64,000 bases of DNA from an uncultured Alphaproteobacteria bacterium (lineage in GTDB: Bacteria; Pseudomonadota; Alphaproteobacteria; Rhodobacterales; Rhodobacteraceae): positions 62,001 to 126,000 of the forward strand of contig CACGLH010000002.1 of NCBI GenBank assembly GCA_902573735.1, written 5' to 3'. Numbering within the stretch: the stretch's first letter is position 1; every line of letters begins with the position of its first letter. This document shows positions 21,301 through 28,162 of the stretch, one piece after another. The position numbers were made by a program, and so were the translations under genes. The notes under the pieces were generated by a model that worked only from the letters and a program-made list of their open reading frames with translations, had not been told where the DNA came from and searched no databases.

Positions 21301-23711
21301 TTATTTAAAGCAACAAAATCATCAGCTGAAGCACCTGTTATCGTTTGACTGTTGGGTCCAGAAGCTGTGGTACTCTTTAAAGCGGTACTTAGATAAACTG
21401 TGGTCTCTGCGTTGGTTGTTCCAGTATCTAAAGTCCTAGTAATGGTAAATTTTACCTTACCACCTTCAGAACGAAAATTAGTATCACTCGACGCACTGGT
21501 ATTTGATACAATCGTATAGCTATAATCAGGAGGAACAGAATCTTTGATATAAGCTGTTTCTTGTACAGTAGGATCGGCTTGAGTAAGTGATTTATAAAGA
21601 CCTAAAGAAAAAGTATCATAACCTTCACCATTTGCTACATCGTTGTAAGTACCGATGGTAATAGTTTTTAATTGCTCATGACTGAGGAACTTAATCTCTT
21701 GTTTAGTGGTTACAGCATAATCCAAATGATTAGCTGTTCCCGTAAGAGTACTCACATATACAACTGATTCTTCACCTGTATCATCTCTAGTAATAGAAAA
21801 CGTAATTTCCTCTCCCTCTTCCTTTGCACTACTATTAGGATTGGAAGAATCTGAAGAAATAGTATAATTAAACGTCTTAGGTGTAGGTGGGGTTGGATCT
21901 GATAATAAATTAGTAGCTGATTCTGATACTGCTAAAATCGTCTGAAGGTTGGCGCCAATCATTTCCTCCCAAGTCATCCACCATTCTGGTTGGTAATTTG
22001 TACTGGCGTCTCCTCCCCAGGGATTTCGAACTAAAAATTCACCAGATCCCCTACTCGCATCATACTCCAGTACCATGTGAGCATGCTGAGCTATGAGATT
22101 TTTGGCACCACCCGATAATGAGTAATTATCATTACTATCAGTGTAAGTAGGTGTCCATGAAGCAATCCAACCTATTCCATCATTAGCTAGTGCATCAATA
22201 ATGATTTGCTTACCTGTATTGCCAGTATCAATTTTATTGAAGCCGTAATACTTATACCAATCAGCATGAGCACTGTAATAAGTAAATTCTAAACCAGTTA
22301 GATATTTAATGGGGTCCGCCCAACCTCCCTCGATTGCACCGTAACTATTAATCCCATCGGCTCTTCCTAAGTATTGATTAAACTGAGCCCAAGATTTTTC
22401 GAGTAGGGCTACCCACATTTCACCATCTAATGAATCATCAATATTTCCAGAAAAAACATGTACATCACCTGCCCACCAGGTATTTCGACCAGCAATATCT
22501 TTATTGACAGTTACATAAACTTCTTCTCCACCAGGCATAATATATCGGATGCCCCAAACATTTGGGTCGCCCGTTTCAATGAAGCAATTACTAATAAGAC
22601 TTCCATTGCCTATGTGAGCCATGGCACCAATAGCGGCAACATAATAACAAGAACCAACTGCTCCCTGATTTACATCATCTGCTGTAATTGTAGAGCTAGC
22701 CCCTGCCGAACCATTGGTTTCATTATCAGGACGCTTATCTGCTTCGTAAAGTGAGGCATTACTAGTAAATGTCTTGTTCTCATAGACCCCAGAAGCACTG
22801 TCTGGATTAGCAGAATCACCTCCTGCTAATGGCATGGGCGTATCCCCGCCATAAAACCATTCTTGAATTAAGTAATTTGCATTAGTTTCAGAAAAACCAG
22901 CCGACATATTACCAACCGTTTTAATGTCTGCTGCTTTAGTTACACCCCCAAAAAATTTACTATTAAATTTTGTATTTCCCTTAATTACGCTGTATGACGC
23001 ATATTTCACAAACTCATTATCAAAGTTATTTGCAGAATTGACTTCATCAAATATCGTATTTAAGTCATTCCATTCATTAGTGCTAATTCCCCCAACTTTA
23101 GCCGTATCTAAAATATCCCTCATTTCTAAAAAGGTAAATTTAGCACCTGCATTTTCTGCCGTTTGAACTTTCGCTTTTATATTAGCATCTGCTAAACCGC
23201 TGGACCAAAGAACGCTGTTTAAACCGTAAAGAGTAATAGGATGGGTCTCGACTTCTCCTGATGTATATTCAAGAATAAAATCCCCCCCAAAAGCAGCAAA
23301 ACCGGTAAAATTACTTGATGCTGACACACCCGCTCCAGAGTACTGAGATATTTTATTTACAAATTTTTCTCCTTCACTACCTTCAGCAACATTACAACCA
23401 TAAAAAAGAAGATCCCCTGAAGAAGATAAACTCTGTCCTATTTTTGTAAAACTCTCCTGATGGTATTCAAGATTTTCATTTGATATAATATCAGATCCTA
23501 AATGCAACTCAGCTGTGTCACCGTGAGAAATAATCTGGATGTTATCTAGATTTTGATAATTGGATAAAATTTCAACTATTTGTTGAAGACCACCTGACTT
23601 CTGATCTAGTATTACCCATTCAGTTCCACTTGGTAATTTGTTTATTATTAGTTCAGCATCATTGACACCTGAATCAATTATAACCAATCCTTTTGTAGTA
23701 CTCATCCTCAT
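12312..23711 (-). CDS. Giant multidomain exoprotein: DUF4347, calpain-like cysteine protease, about 17 Calx-beta repeats, RCC1-like repeats, dockerin-like C-terminus
   Basis: 3799 residues; ATG 23711 is preceded by GGAGAGGAA. Residues 1-170 match DUF4347 (IDSGV..., IQIISHGD, LLFYGCNVA), a domain found at the start of large bacterial surface proteins. Residues about 330-600 form a calpain-like (C2) papain-fold protease: QGAVGSCYYVAAIGAMA with Cys355, QHAHMVLEYD with His543, RNPWGG with Asn563, so the triad is intact. From about 613 to 2890 I count 17 Calx-beta-type repeats (EGGEVTFTITR...TTVYVST...EYFWLDL...GYI), interrupted near 990-1170 by ITS-GDD modules. About 2945-3595 holds ten RCC1-like units (FAALRSDGSVITWGD...GG) with two more ITS-GDD modules. 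Residues about 3615-3799 are the dockerin-like module shared with two neighbours. No signal peptide; probably exported by the T1SS at 48971-55133. The substrate of the protease is unknown; self-processing or cutting neighbours is a guess. Confidence 0.88.
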   Translation of the reverse strand: MRMSTTKGLVIIDSGVNDAELIINKLPSGTEWVILDQKSGGLQQIVEILSNYQNLDNIQIISHGDTAELHLGSDIISNENLEYHQESFTKIGQSLSSSGDLLFYGCNVAEGSEGEKFVNKISQYSGAGVSASSNFTGFAAFGGDFILEYTSGEVETHPITLYGLNSVLWSSGLADANIKAKVQTAENAGAKFTFLEMRDILDTAKVGGISTNEWNDLNTIFDEVNSANNFDNEFVKYASYSVIKGNTKFNSKFFGGVTKAADIKTVGNMSAGFSETNANYLIQEWFYGGDTPMPLAGGDSANPDSASGVYENKTFTSNASLYEADKRPDNETNGSAGASSTITADDVNQGAVGSCYYVAAIGAMAHIGNGSLISNCFIETGDPNVWGIRYIMPGGEEVYVTVNKDIAGRNTWWAGDVHVFSGNIDDSLDGEMWVALLEKSWAQFNQYLGRADGINSYGAIEGGWADPIKYLTGLEFTYYSAHADWYKYYGFNKIDTGNTGKQIIIDALANDGIGWIASWTPTYTDSNDNYSLSGGAKNLIAQHAHMVLEYDASRGSGEFLVRNPWGGDASTNYQPEWWMTWEEMIGANLQTILAVSESATNLLSDPTPPTPKTFNYTISSDSSNPNSSAKEEGEEITFSITRDDTGEESVVYVSTLTGTANHLDYAVTTKQEIKFLSHEQLKTITIGTYNDVANGEGYDTFSLGLYKSLTQADPTVQETAYIKDSVPPDYSYTIVSNTSASSDTNFRSEGGKVKFTITRTLDTGTTNAETTVYLSTALKSTTASGPNSQTITGASADDFVALNNHAVTFKAIETTKKVYIDVVSDSAQEGYEFFDVNLYEDAANATTPETATAYIKDEWAPNYNYSITSNAGDENSATDEGQNITFTITRSGSGTESTVYLSTIDKTAMNGDDYNGFQGKSLTFSKNQKVLNVEVETRLDTWVEPVQFFDLGLYTNVNDQTVLATGTGFIKDTYVDPDYYTITNSSLSTGDPDAIATTQTLDSTGAQNLGLEGAAATLGGKIVSITSVGDDTGITFTITGKDTEDDEAVSEVSASTVSGALTLVGSANAVSFENAHKITVESAGDDRSVTFTIVGTDANGGAQTEQLIGVDTGIATTTNLFKSVSSITAGASTAGTVKAGIAANTITEVLAGTDKGVATSTKIFSSVTQIQASGDTAGSVTAGYIDGTNEGSDITFTITRTNTNDMAASIFVDTSDATAKDTDYDPKEKFEISFKKHETQKTFTVSTKSDSVTDANEYLWANFYMNETTETSFVNSKAYLKDVAVPTAHTYTITHDSPTGSAKTEGENITFTITRTTEGGAEASTIYLSTLNNTTDDEDLVGLDKLQIDFANKEEIKTVTVTTKSDAIGDESEEDFYLLLYETLGDAQTGDNYQHSQAYIANAAAADYNYTVTAEDYNWSNPVEESGVITFTVTRSLQTGTAAPSTVYVSTTAGNADTEDYIAIDKVPLSFATQETSKTVKVTTVSDSETEGKEYFWLDVFKTYDDAASGNWYAYDTGYITDPSGGTSSEYSYSITSSHGSSGAGVTEGGEVTFTITRTKDSGTDAATTVYLTTSDGTAGAGDYNSLNLFEVEFKSTETTKEVTVQTLADSETDDDEYFWVDLYKSAADQDSGNYAAYGQGYIADDTSSSNAASTYQYAVTSSHGSDSAAQQEGKDIVFTITRSRVDSQAITSSDAKTTVYVSTADGSAYSEDYTTIDKLALEFKNDETVKTVTVSTILDSNDEGTTSSDAEYFWLDLFKTLADVDSYNYHDYGTGYIVDDSTAADALANYTYSVASSHGTSGNGVNEGGEITFTITRAREDGNDITNSDIATTVYVSTSEGTAYADDYVGVQALAVDFKKSETTKEVTIKTNVDQITDDDEYFWLDLYKTKADIENYNYEAWAEGYIANDSNATDAAANYSYTVTSSHNTSGAGVKEGNDITFTITRTKTGSGNDLATTIYYSTSAGTASDEDFQVITNQVLEFKADETSKIVTVSTKADDESDDNEYFWFDIYKTLTDAQNYDYYEWDQGYIANDSAAATAASTYKYEISSLNDTGNSGTATTEGGLVTFTITRSRVDNQAIDEANDIVSQVYVSTETGTADHDDFIGISQQLVEFKKGQETAEVQVQTLGDALSESEEYLTLELYKTLSDYDYGDFHSYGNAHIANDNSQANAINNFDYSITSSHDYGSAASEGTDIIFTITRTKNDSSASNQATTVYVTTTHSTTDDGDITNLNAQALDFKADETQKTITVSTSVDSETEGEEYFWLDLFKSKADAEDYNYHAWAAGYLTDNSDAATAVNQYSYTVTSSASTSISAAEEGNDIVFTITRTNDTGGTDVASTVYVSTSDSLAYGGEDYKSLDLTQVDFKASETSKEITVKTYADNDTEGEEDFWLDLYKTKADAEDFNYHSYSTGYLKDAAGGGGSSATYSYAISITSGASTAEGGNITASVSRTVDSGSAGDSTIYFNTTAGSADETDYVAQKATAINFDSGNAAQTITIATLSDGDDAEEDETFWIDLFYTEADAEEGWDYFDYATATIADAAAIASAGITYSITNNSGYSSQQGEDQTVTFTISDGGSTDASTVYVSTVSGTATTGVDFKSKNKLQVDFASDVDTVDVVVDLIHDTIDDDDEFFYLELYKTAQDADAGLSSTDSLAYINQVAPALDDWTYSVSNVGSYSNPISEGEDFVFTISRSGGTATNTTVYVSTTASSADESDYTAITGQAVTFTGSNDLSKTVTVSTTSDSATEGNEYFWLDLFRSEADLAINNYDAWGTGYLQDPPAGGENSDIYFTVAAEGNSYVYEGEDINFVVTKHGTATSTTTAYVATGWGTAEQNVDYTNIPTTALEFGANETTKTVSVTTLTDDSDDSNENSFLLLISSANGTYLNWIQDTDGDGLNDSNGYAQFSIFDPISSNSAANAGNSSTPTVTITSAPKSSFPGHKAGTFFNDYAFAAKTSSGSVVAWGNAAKGGDTSPVANALSGVSNIYSNSDAFAAVLSDGSVVTWGDPESGGTNWDLDGLSESSTMTAGGNLTLGGALTTGGSATFSQPQKIVITSAGDDTLRTFTVSGKNAAGSDISEQITGANAGTARGSTLFKIVESISVDSATAGSVSAGSIASQTFAIASSLDGTVDVSKIASTPNAFAALKTDGSVVAWGSPGTGGDTSGLIDEDLDGSVSAVREIFSNNNSFAALRADGSVITWGISAFGGNSSSVENKIKTTTHADFQQVTSIVATGSAYAAIRADGSVVTWGNSLEGGDSSSIATEIDGDTDVHDVVQVYATTSAFAALRKDGSVITWGDANNGGTSTDVASNINGGTDVKAIYSTNNAFAALRSDGSVITWGDGNSGGNSTAVASDLDGTFDVSKIFATNNAFAAIREDGKVVTWGYNSYGGDSSGVSALINGTLDGDCIAATQTLSNTSFTLDGDLISSSSATFTNAQRVSITSSGDDSGRTFTVTGTDKDGASLTAEITGANAGTASSTEFFKTVTAISVDAAPSGSVSAGVVDKTVTTIVATDKAFSALRADGSIITWGDTSGGGDSTSVSNNLILSADNTVKVSQLYSSSAAFSAIKDDGSVVTWGDNDRGGSSTSVDFGNVTVQGMSGASSGVNCTAKIFNQNSSGNDVALANKAISFTTSAGSDAGTITSDGSGTLDVSSLDDGNYSAKFVISKSADYSLTQQVLQMSDVLDMYDFFAGLKTPTADQMIASNVTYATNGDSSIGMDDVLTAYDMFIGKTDAYVILRDSTASAPTYDSSNNQVTNASNAFEIAAGTDLSLNAYFLGDTDGGYANNFV
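12493..12662. repeat. Third, diverged copy of the dockerin-like coding core (compare 7041-7210 and its twin in 23862-25216)
   Basis: This 170-base stretch aligns without gaps to 7041-7210; I count about 16 differences. The sequence around it is far less similar between the genes. It encodes the EF-hand/dockerin-like core (TQQVLQM through AYDMFIG). An uninterrupted identical run of over 40 bases lies in the middle. Confidence 0.85.
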
Positions 23712-23823
23712 TTCCTCTCCAATAGAATCATCTTCTTATTAAATCATAACTATCGTAACAAATATGAGCGACAGAGTCTTTAATTGATAAAAAAAAATGA
23801 AATAAATTATTAGAAAATTTAAT

Positions 23824-23848
23824 GCTTAATGGTTATCAAGTATTAAGC
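23824..23848 (-). terminator. Weak hairpin at the end of the 1424-aa gene
   Basis: GCTTAAT at 23824-23830 and ATTAAGC at 23842-23848 form a 7-bp stem with an 11-base loop overlapping the stop codon. The T-run beyond it on the minus strand is short, so it may weaken rather than stop read-through into the 3799-aa gene. Confidence 0.35.
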
Positions 23849-26800
23849 CAAGAGTTGAGTAGCATACCCCCCATCGGTATCACCGAGGAAGTAAGCATTG
23901 AGTGTCAATGCATTACCAGCACTAACCTCAAAGGCATTAGAGGCATCCGTGATTTGATTAGTAGCTGAATTATAGGTTGGGGTCGTCAAAGTAGTATCTC
24001 TAAAGATAACATAAGAATCTTCTCTGCCTATAAACATATCATAGGCCGTCAAAACATCATCCATTCCTATACTACTATCGCCATTAGTAGCATATGTTAC
24101 ATTCGACGCTATCATTTGGTCAGCTGTCGGTGTTTTTAAGCCAGCAAAAAAGTCATACATATCTAAAATGTCTGTCATTTGTAAAACTTGTTGCGTTATT
24201 GCATAATCTGTCGCCTTTGCGATAGTATAACCCGCTGTGTGCGTCCCATCAGCAACGCCTGTTAAATCTAACTTCCCTGTATCATTGGTCGTAAAAGTAC
24301 CCGAGACTGCCACTCCATCATGGTAATTAGCACCAGATTTAAGAGTAACTGTTTGATTCTTCACAGGAACGTCTGCACTTGAGACTTGCTTCCATGACTT
24401 CACCGTCACATCCACAGCATCACCAATATTAACCTTCATCGTATTAGCGGACGCTGCGTCCTGTAAACCGTCATTCACCGTATAAGTAAAGTTACCATAA
24501 CCACTACCACTGCCTCCTGCAGCTGGTGTAAAGACCAAATTGCCTGCCGCTAAATCCGCAGCTGTCACTGTATTGTTTGACGAAAGATTCCCCGATGTTA
24601 ATACCGTACTTCCAAGCTTCAACTCGCCATTCGTTGGCAACGAGTTAATGGTAACTTTATCTAAAAGATCACTATCCCCGTCCGTGTAACCAAAGTCTGC
24701 CGCTGTAAATGTAATCTGTGGATAAATACCCGCCTTCACCGTTCCTGTCGTTGGTCCATTTAAAACTGTAATCGCGGTAACTGTCTTAAATAAATTCGTC
24801 GTGTAAACCGTATTACCAGCCGTCGCACCAGTAATCGTTTCCCCACCAGAGATCGTCGCATTGTTAGCATCCGTACCTTCAATCTTAAAGCTAATACCTG
24901 AGTCATCCCCCGTACTGGTAATCGATACCTTATGCGCTTTGTTAAAGCTTGATGTTGCTAGGGTCAGTGCAGCATCTTGTGCAACTACACCTGAACTCAA
25001 AGCCGATACCACATTATCTTCTAATTTAGCCGTTTGAACAATTCCATCTGAGGCTGTGGGTACATTGTTATCCTGAACCGCTACCGTCACAGTTGGAACC
25101 GCTCCAATGTAAGCCGTCGCCGTTGCACCATCCTCCAAAATCGTATGGCTCACCGTTGGCATGTGGGGGTTTAACTCAACAGTCGAATCCTGTGCCGCTA
25201 GTACTGTCACCGTAATGGCTTTACCCTCATCCGTAATACCCACATCTACCGTATTCGCTGTTGAACCACTCGGTGTAATTGAGGTAATCGTTTTATAAAG
25301 GTTCACACTGGTCACTGTCGCACCTGCTGTTGCACCAGTCAGATTTTCATTTGCTTCATCACCGTTGGCGTCTGTACCAACTATCGCAAAATTAATTCCT
25401 GAATCATCCCCCACACTAGTAATGGTCACAGCATGAGGACTATCAAAACTCGTCGTTCCTGTTAGCGTTAAAGCTGAAGAAGTTTGAGCATGATTATTAA
25501 CAACAAGGTCATCATCTCGTGTAAAATCACGGGAAGATGTCGCCGCTGCCGTTCCATAATCAAATTCCGCTGTAATCGTTGATCCCAAGTTGAGCGTAAG
25601 CGTCTTACCATCCACAAGTTCCGTCGCCGTAATATCGTATGTGACCTTCTGATTATTACCTGTATCTCCTTCCAGTATCGAAGCTATACCAGCAGAAACA
25701 CCTTCCGCTGCTCCCACTGTCACCGTAATCGAATCAATCGTTTTAAATGAACCCGTTGTATATACAGTCTTACCAGCTGCACCACCTTGAATCGTCTCTG
25801 ATAAAGATGCTGAACCATCACTAGTACCCACAATCACATATTTGGCTCCAGTAGTATCATCCGATTCATCAGAGGAGTTCGTAATCGCTATTCTTTGTGC
25901 TGATGCAAAACCACTACCCGTTGCAGCCGTGGCTTTAGGACCGTTCAATGTTAAAGTAGAATCCGCAGATATGGCCGAAGTCGAGGTTTGTGATAAACCC
26001 TCTTGCTTTAAAGAATTCGCAACAGAATCACTGCCGTAATTTAACGAACTCAAACTAAAGGATGACTTTGCATCTTTTACTGTCATAGTAACTGGAGAAA
26101 CTGAAAGTCCTTCATAAGCGGCGTCATTACTGGTTACAGTGAATGAAATAGATACTTGTTCTTCATTTTCAGTTAGCCCATCATCTACAGCTGATACAGT
26201 TACTGTTTTGGACTTATTAGCATCTGTTAATTTAACAATATTATTAGTAATATTAGCACCACCATAACTAAGATCATTTGAACTGGATAAAACAACCCGA
26301 ACTTCTTCTGTTATGGAGCCATCATTGGCTTGACCTGGAACAGATATTGTTAATGTATGATCAGTGCTAGTATCACCCTCTTTTAAAGTTGTGTTTTTAT
26401 CGTCCGAAACGGAAACAAACACATTCTTAGTACTAAATCCCTGAATAGCTATACCACTAGTTTTGATCTTCTCAATAGTCGCAGTAGAGTTATCAACTAC
26501 AGCCACATATAGTTCCTGCTGGCCAACTTCTTGACCACTTGCACCAACATACTTTGCCGTTGCAAATTGAGCTGGAGTTAAAGAATTAAAAAAACCTACT
26601 CCTTTCGAAGTTTGACCCACTATAACAGAGTCAATAACTGTATCGCCGTCGCTATCATAAACAATACGTCCACTTGTTACTGCACCAACACTAATATTAC
26701 CTGTTGGAGTACCACTAGGGTCGATACTCGTAATAGTATTAAATAACTTGGACGTGGTAACCGTTTTACCAGCTTCAGGACCTTTTATAGTTTCAGTAAC

Positions 26801-28117
26801 ATCTGTGGAACCATCCTCAGCTTTTCCAGTAATTACAAAATTAATTCCACTATCATCAGCTGTAGATGTAATTGAAACAGCACCTAAAGCAGTAGAACTA
26901 TCCAATGAGAGATTATCGGCTCCAGAAACAGGCTTAGCCGTTGATAGGCTGGTTGTACTTTCAACAGTGGAATCGTATAAGCCAATCATATAATTAGAGA
27001 TGGCCGCATTTGCCGTATCTGTGTCAGGATCCGTGGCTGTAACAACAGAAGATAAAGATAAATAATTATCAAAGGTATTGGAATCCACAGTTATGCTAGA
27101 TGCCCCAACATCGGATAAACCGTTAAGACTCACTGTTTTTACCGTACTATTGGTTACATTGGCTGTTCCATACAAACCCGATATAGCACTTCCTATGGTA
27201 ACTGTTGGAGCCTGGTTAAAATCAGTAAAATTATCGGCCTCAGTGTCGTTAGGATCCCCTAATTTGATGATATAACTGCTTCCCGCCTCATCAGACGCTG
27301 CAAAAGTATCCGAGTCACTTGCCTCAATCCAGAGATAATAAGTTCCTGCAGGTGTGTTGCCATTAGTATCAAGTGGAAATTCTAAAGTACCATTACTTGT
27401 ACCAGTAACTGAAGTTGTTAGAGGTGAGTTATTTTGATCTAATTGAGTAGCATTATTAGCATCTGTAATTTTAGCAGTATAAAAAGTCGTTTCACTTGTA
27501 CTGGTTGAGGCAATATTAATTTTAACTTTTTTACCGTCGGTATTACCTGTGGTAAAAACAAAAACATCTTTATCAGTGGCCGAAGAAGCAACATAGGAAG
27601 AATTTTCTGAGTGGCCAATGGTTCCATAAAAACTAACATTTGGAACAATTATATCAGCATTGGCAATAGAATCATTAGCTTCAGTAATACTGGATGTTTC
27701 ACTTTCTACCGTTTCAACCATACTGGCTTTTATTTTATAATCAGCAGTTGAAAAGGCTGTTCCCTTTTCAACTTTAACGTAATAATTTGTATTGGCTAAA
27801 AGCGAAGCCGTCACGTCTGTGGTTGTATTACTAACCCCTTTTGTAACAGTAGAATCAGTGGAAACTAGTGAGGCGACACTTGGTGTATCTGAGGCAGTTA
27901 CAATGGAGATTTTAAATTCACCAGTTTTTCCGTCTAACGAGTCATTCGTACTTGAAGGCAATCCAGTGAAATCAATGGTAACTTGTGAGTTTTTACTTTG
28001 TTGTGGTAACTGAAAATAATCATAATCGCCAGCACTTGATAAATTTTCGGTATATGTAGTTCCCAGCGTTATACTAGAGGTCACTGCACCTATCGAACTT
28101 GCTACATCTTGACTCAT
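23843..28117 (-). CDS. 1424-aa exoprotein with PPC-like, Calx-beta, ITS-GDD, cadherin-like and dockerin-like domains
   Basis: ATG 28117 follows AAGGGGG by 6 bases. The N-terminus holds two PPC-like beta domains (about 10-135, SAGDYDYFQLP; about 140-300, DKDVFVFTTG...GTYYLWIEASD), which often flank secreted bacterial proteins. Then come a first ITS-GDD module (about 390-470), a Calx-beta-like region (DDKNTTLKEGDTS, then GLTENEEQVSISF), further ITS-GDD modules (about 720-800, 885-960 and 1045-1120; four in all), a cadherin/VCBS-like domain (FGYTDGDSDLLDKV), a SpaA-like beta domain, and the EF-hand/dockerin-like module ending in GDTDGGYA. From about residue 968 on, DNA and protein are almost identical to the 6854-8815 gene. 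It starts 45 bases after the 5344-aa gene with no terminator between, so the two are probably cotranscribed. No signal peptide; T1SS export is inferred. Role unknown, adhesion or matrix building likely. Confidence 0.82.
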   Translation of the reverse strand: MSQDVASSIGAVTSSITLGTTYTENLSSAGDYDYFQLPQQSKNSQVTIDFTGLPSSTNDSLDGKTGEFKISIVTASDTPSVASLVSTDSTVTKGVSNTTTDVTASLLANTNYYVKVEKGTAFSTADYKIKASMVETVESETSSITEANDSIANADIIVPNVSFYGTIGHSENSSYVASSATDKDVFVFTTGNTDGKKVKINIASTSTSETTFYTAKITDANNATQLDQNNSPLTTSVTGTSNGTLEFPLDTNGNTPAGTYYLWIEASDSDTFAASDEAGSSYIIKLGDPNDTEADNFTDFNQAPTVTIGSAISGLYGTANVTNSTVKTVSLNGLSDVGASSITVDSNTFDNYLSLSSVVTATDPDTDTANAAISNYMIGLYDSTVESTTSLSTAKPVSGADNLSLDSSTALGAVSITSTADDSGINFVITGKAEDGSTDVTETIKGPEAGKTVTTSKLFNTITSIDPSGTPTGNISVGAVTSGRIVYDSDGDTVIDSVIVGQTSKGVGFFNSLTPAQFATAKYVGASGQEVGQQELYVAVVDNSTATIEKIKTSGIAIQGFSTKNVFVSVSDDKNTTLKEGDTSTDHTLTISVPGQANDGSITEEVRVVLSSSNDLSYGGANITNNIVKLTDANKSKTVTVSAVDDGLTENEEQVSISFTVTSNDAAYEGLSVSPVTMTVKDAKSSFSLSSLNYGSDSVANSLKQEGLSQTSTSAISADSTLTLNGPKATAATGSGFASAQRIAITNSSDESDDTTGAKYVIVGTSDGSASLSETIQGGAAGKTVYTTGSFKTIDSITVTVGAAEGVSAGIASILEGDTGNNQKVTYDITATELVDGKTLTLNLGSTITAEFDYGTAAATSSRDFTRDDDLVVNNHAQTSSALTLTGTTSFDSPHAVTITSVGDDSGINFAIVGTDANGDEANENLTGATAGATVTSVNLYKTITSITPSGSTANTVDVGITDEGKAITVTVLAAQDSTVELNPHMPTVSHTILEDGATATAYIGAVPTVTVAVQDNNVPTASDGIVQTAKLEDNVVSALSSGVVAQDAALTLATSSFNKAHKVSITSTGDDSGISFKIEGTDANNATISGGETITGATAGNTVYTTNLFKTVTAITVLNGPTTGTVKAGIYPQITFTAADFGYTDGDSDLLDKVTINSLPTNGELKLGSTVLTSGNLSSNNTVTAADLAAGNLVFTPAAGGSGSGYGNFTYTVNDGLQDAASANTMKVNIGDAVDVTVKSWKQVSSADVPVKNQTVTLKSGANYHDGVAVSGTFTTNDTGKLDLTGVADGTHTAGYTIAKATDYAITQQVLQMTDILDMYDFFAGLKTPTADQMIASNVTYATNGDSSIGMDDVLTAYDMFIGREDSYVIFRDTTLTTPTYNSATNQITDASNAFEVSAGNALTLNAYFLGDTDGGYATQLLA
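23862..25216. repeat. 1355-bp direct repeat, copy 2 (copy 1 at 6876-8230)
   Basis: Same orientation as copy 1, constant offset of 16986 bases, two mismatches seen (25049 and 25052). The two copies bracket the serralysin gene and the 3799-aa gene, so homologous recombination between them would delete about 17 kb and fuse the paralogues. Confidence 0.95.
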
Positions 28118-28162
28118 GAAAGCCCCCTTATTTCCTCTCTATACTTATTTTAATTTTTAATT

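Noticed and set aside
12840-23166. Many plus-strand open frames opposite the 3799-aa gene, up to 163 codons (20227-20718)
   Set aside because: They lie antisense to a repetitive coding region with clear domain homology, lack ribosome binding sites, and their products are low-complexity mirrors of the repeats.
12312-23711. Periodic repeats that might be a CRISPR array
   Set aside because: The periodicity is about 330-350 bases (Calx-beta) or about 100-200 bases (RCC1-like), imperfect, and in frame with protein repeats; no short identical repeats with unique spacers.
6876-25216. 1355-bp repeat as a mobile element
   Set aside because: It is wholly coding, in frame in both genes, without terminal inverted repeats, target duplications or a transposase.
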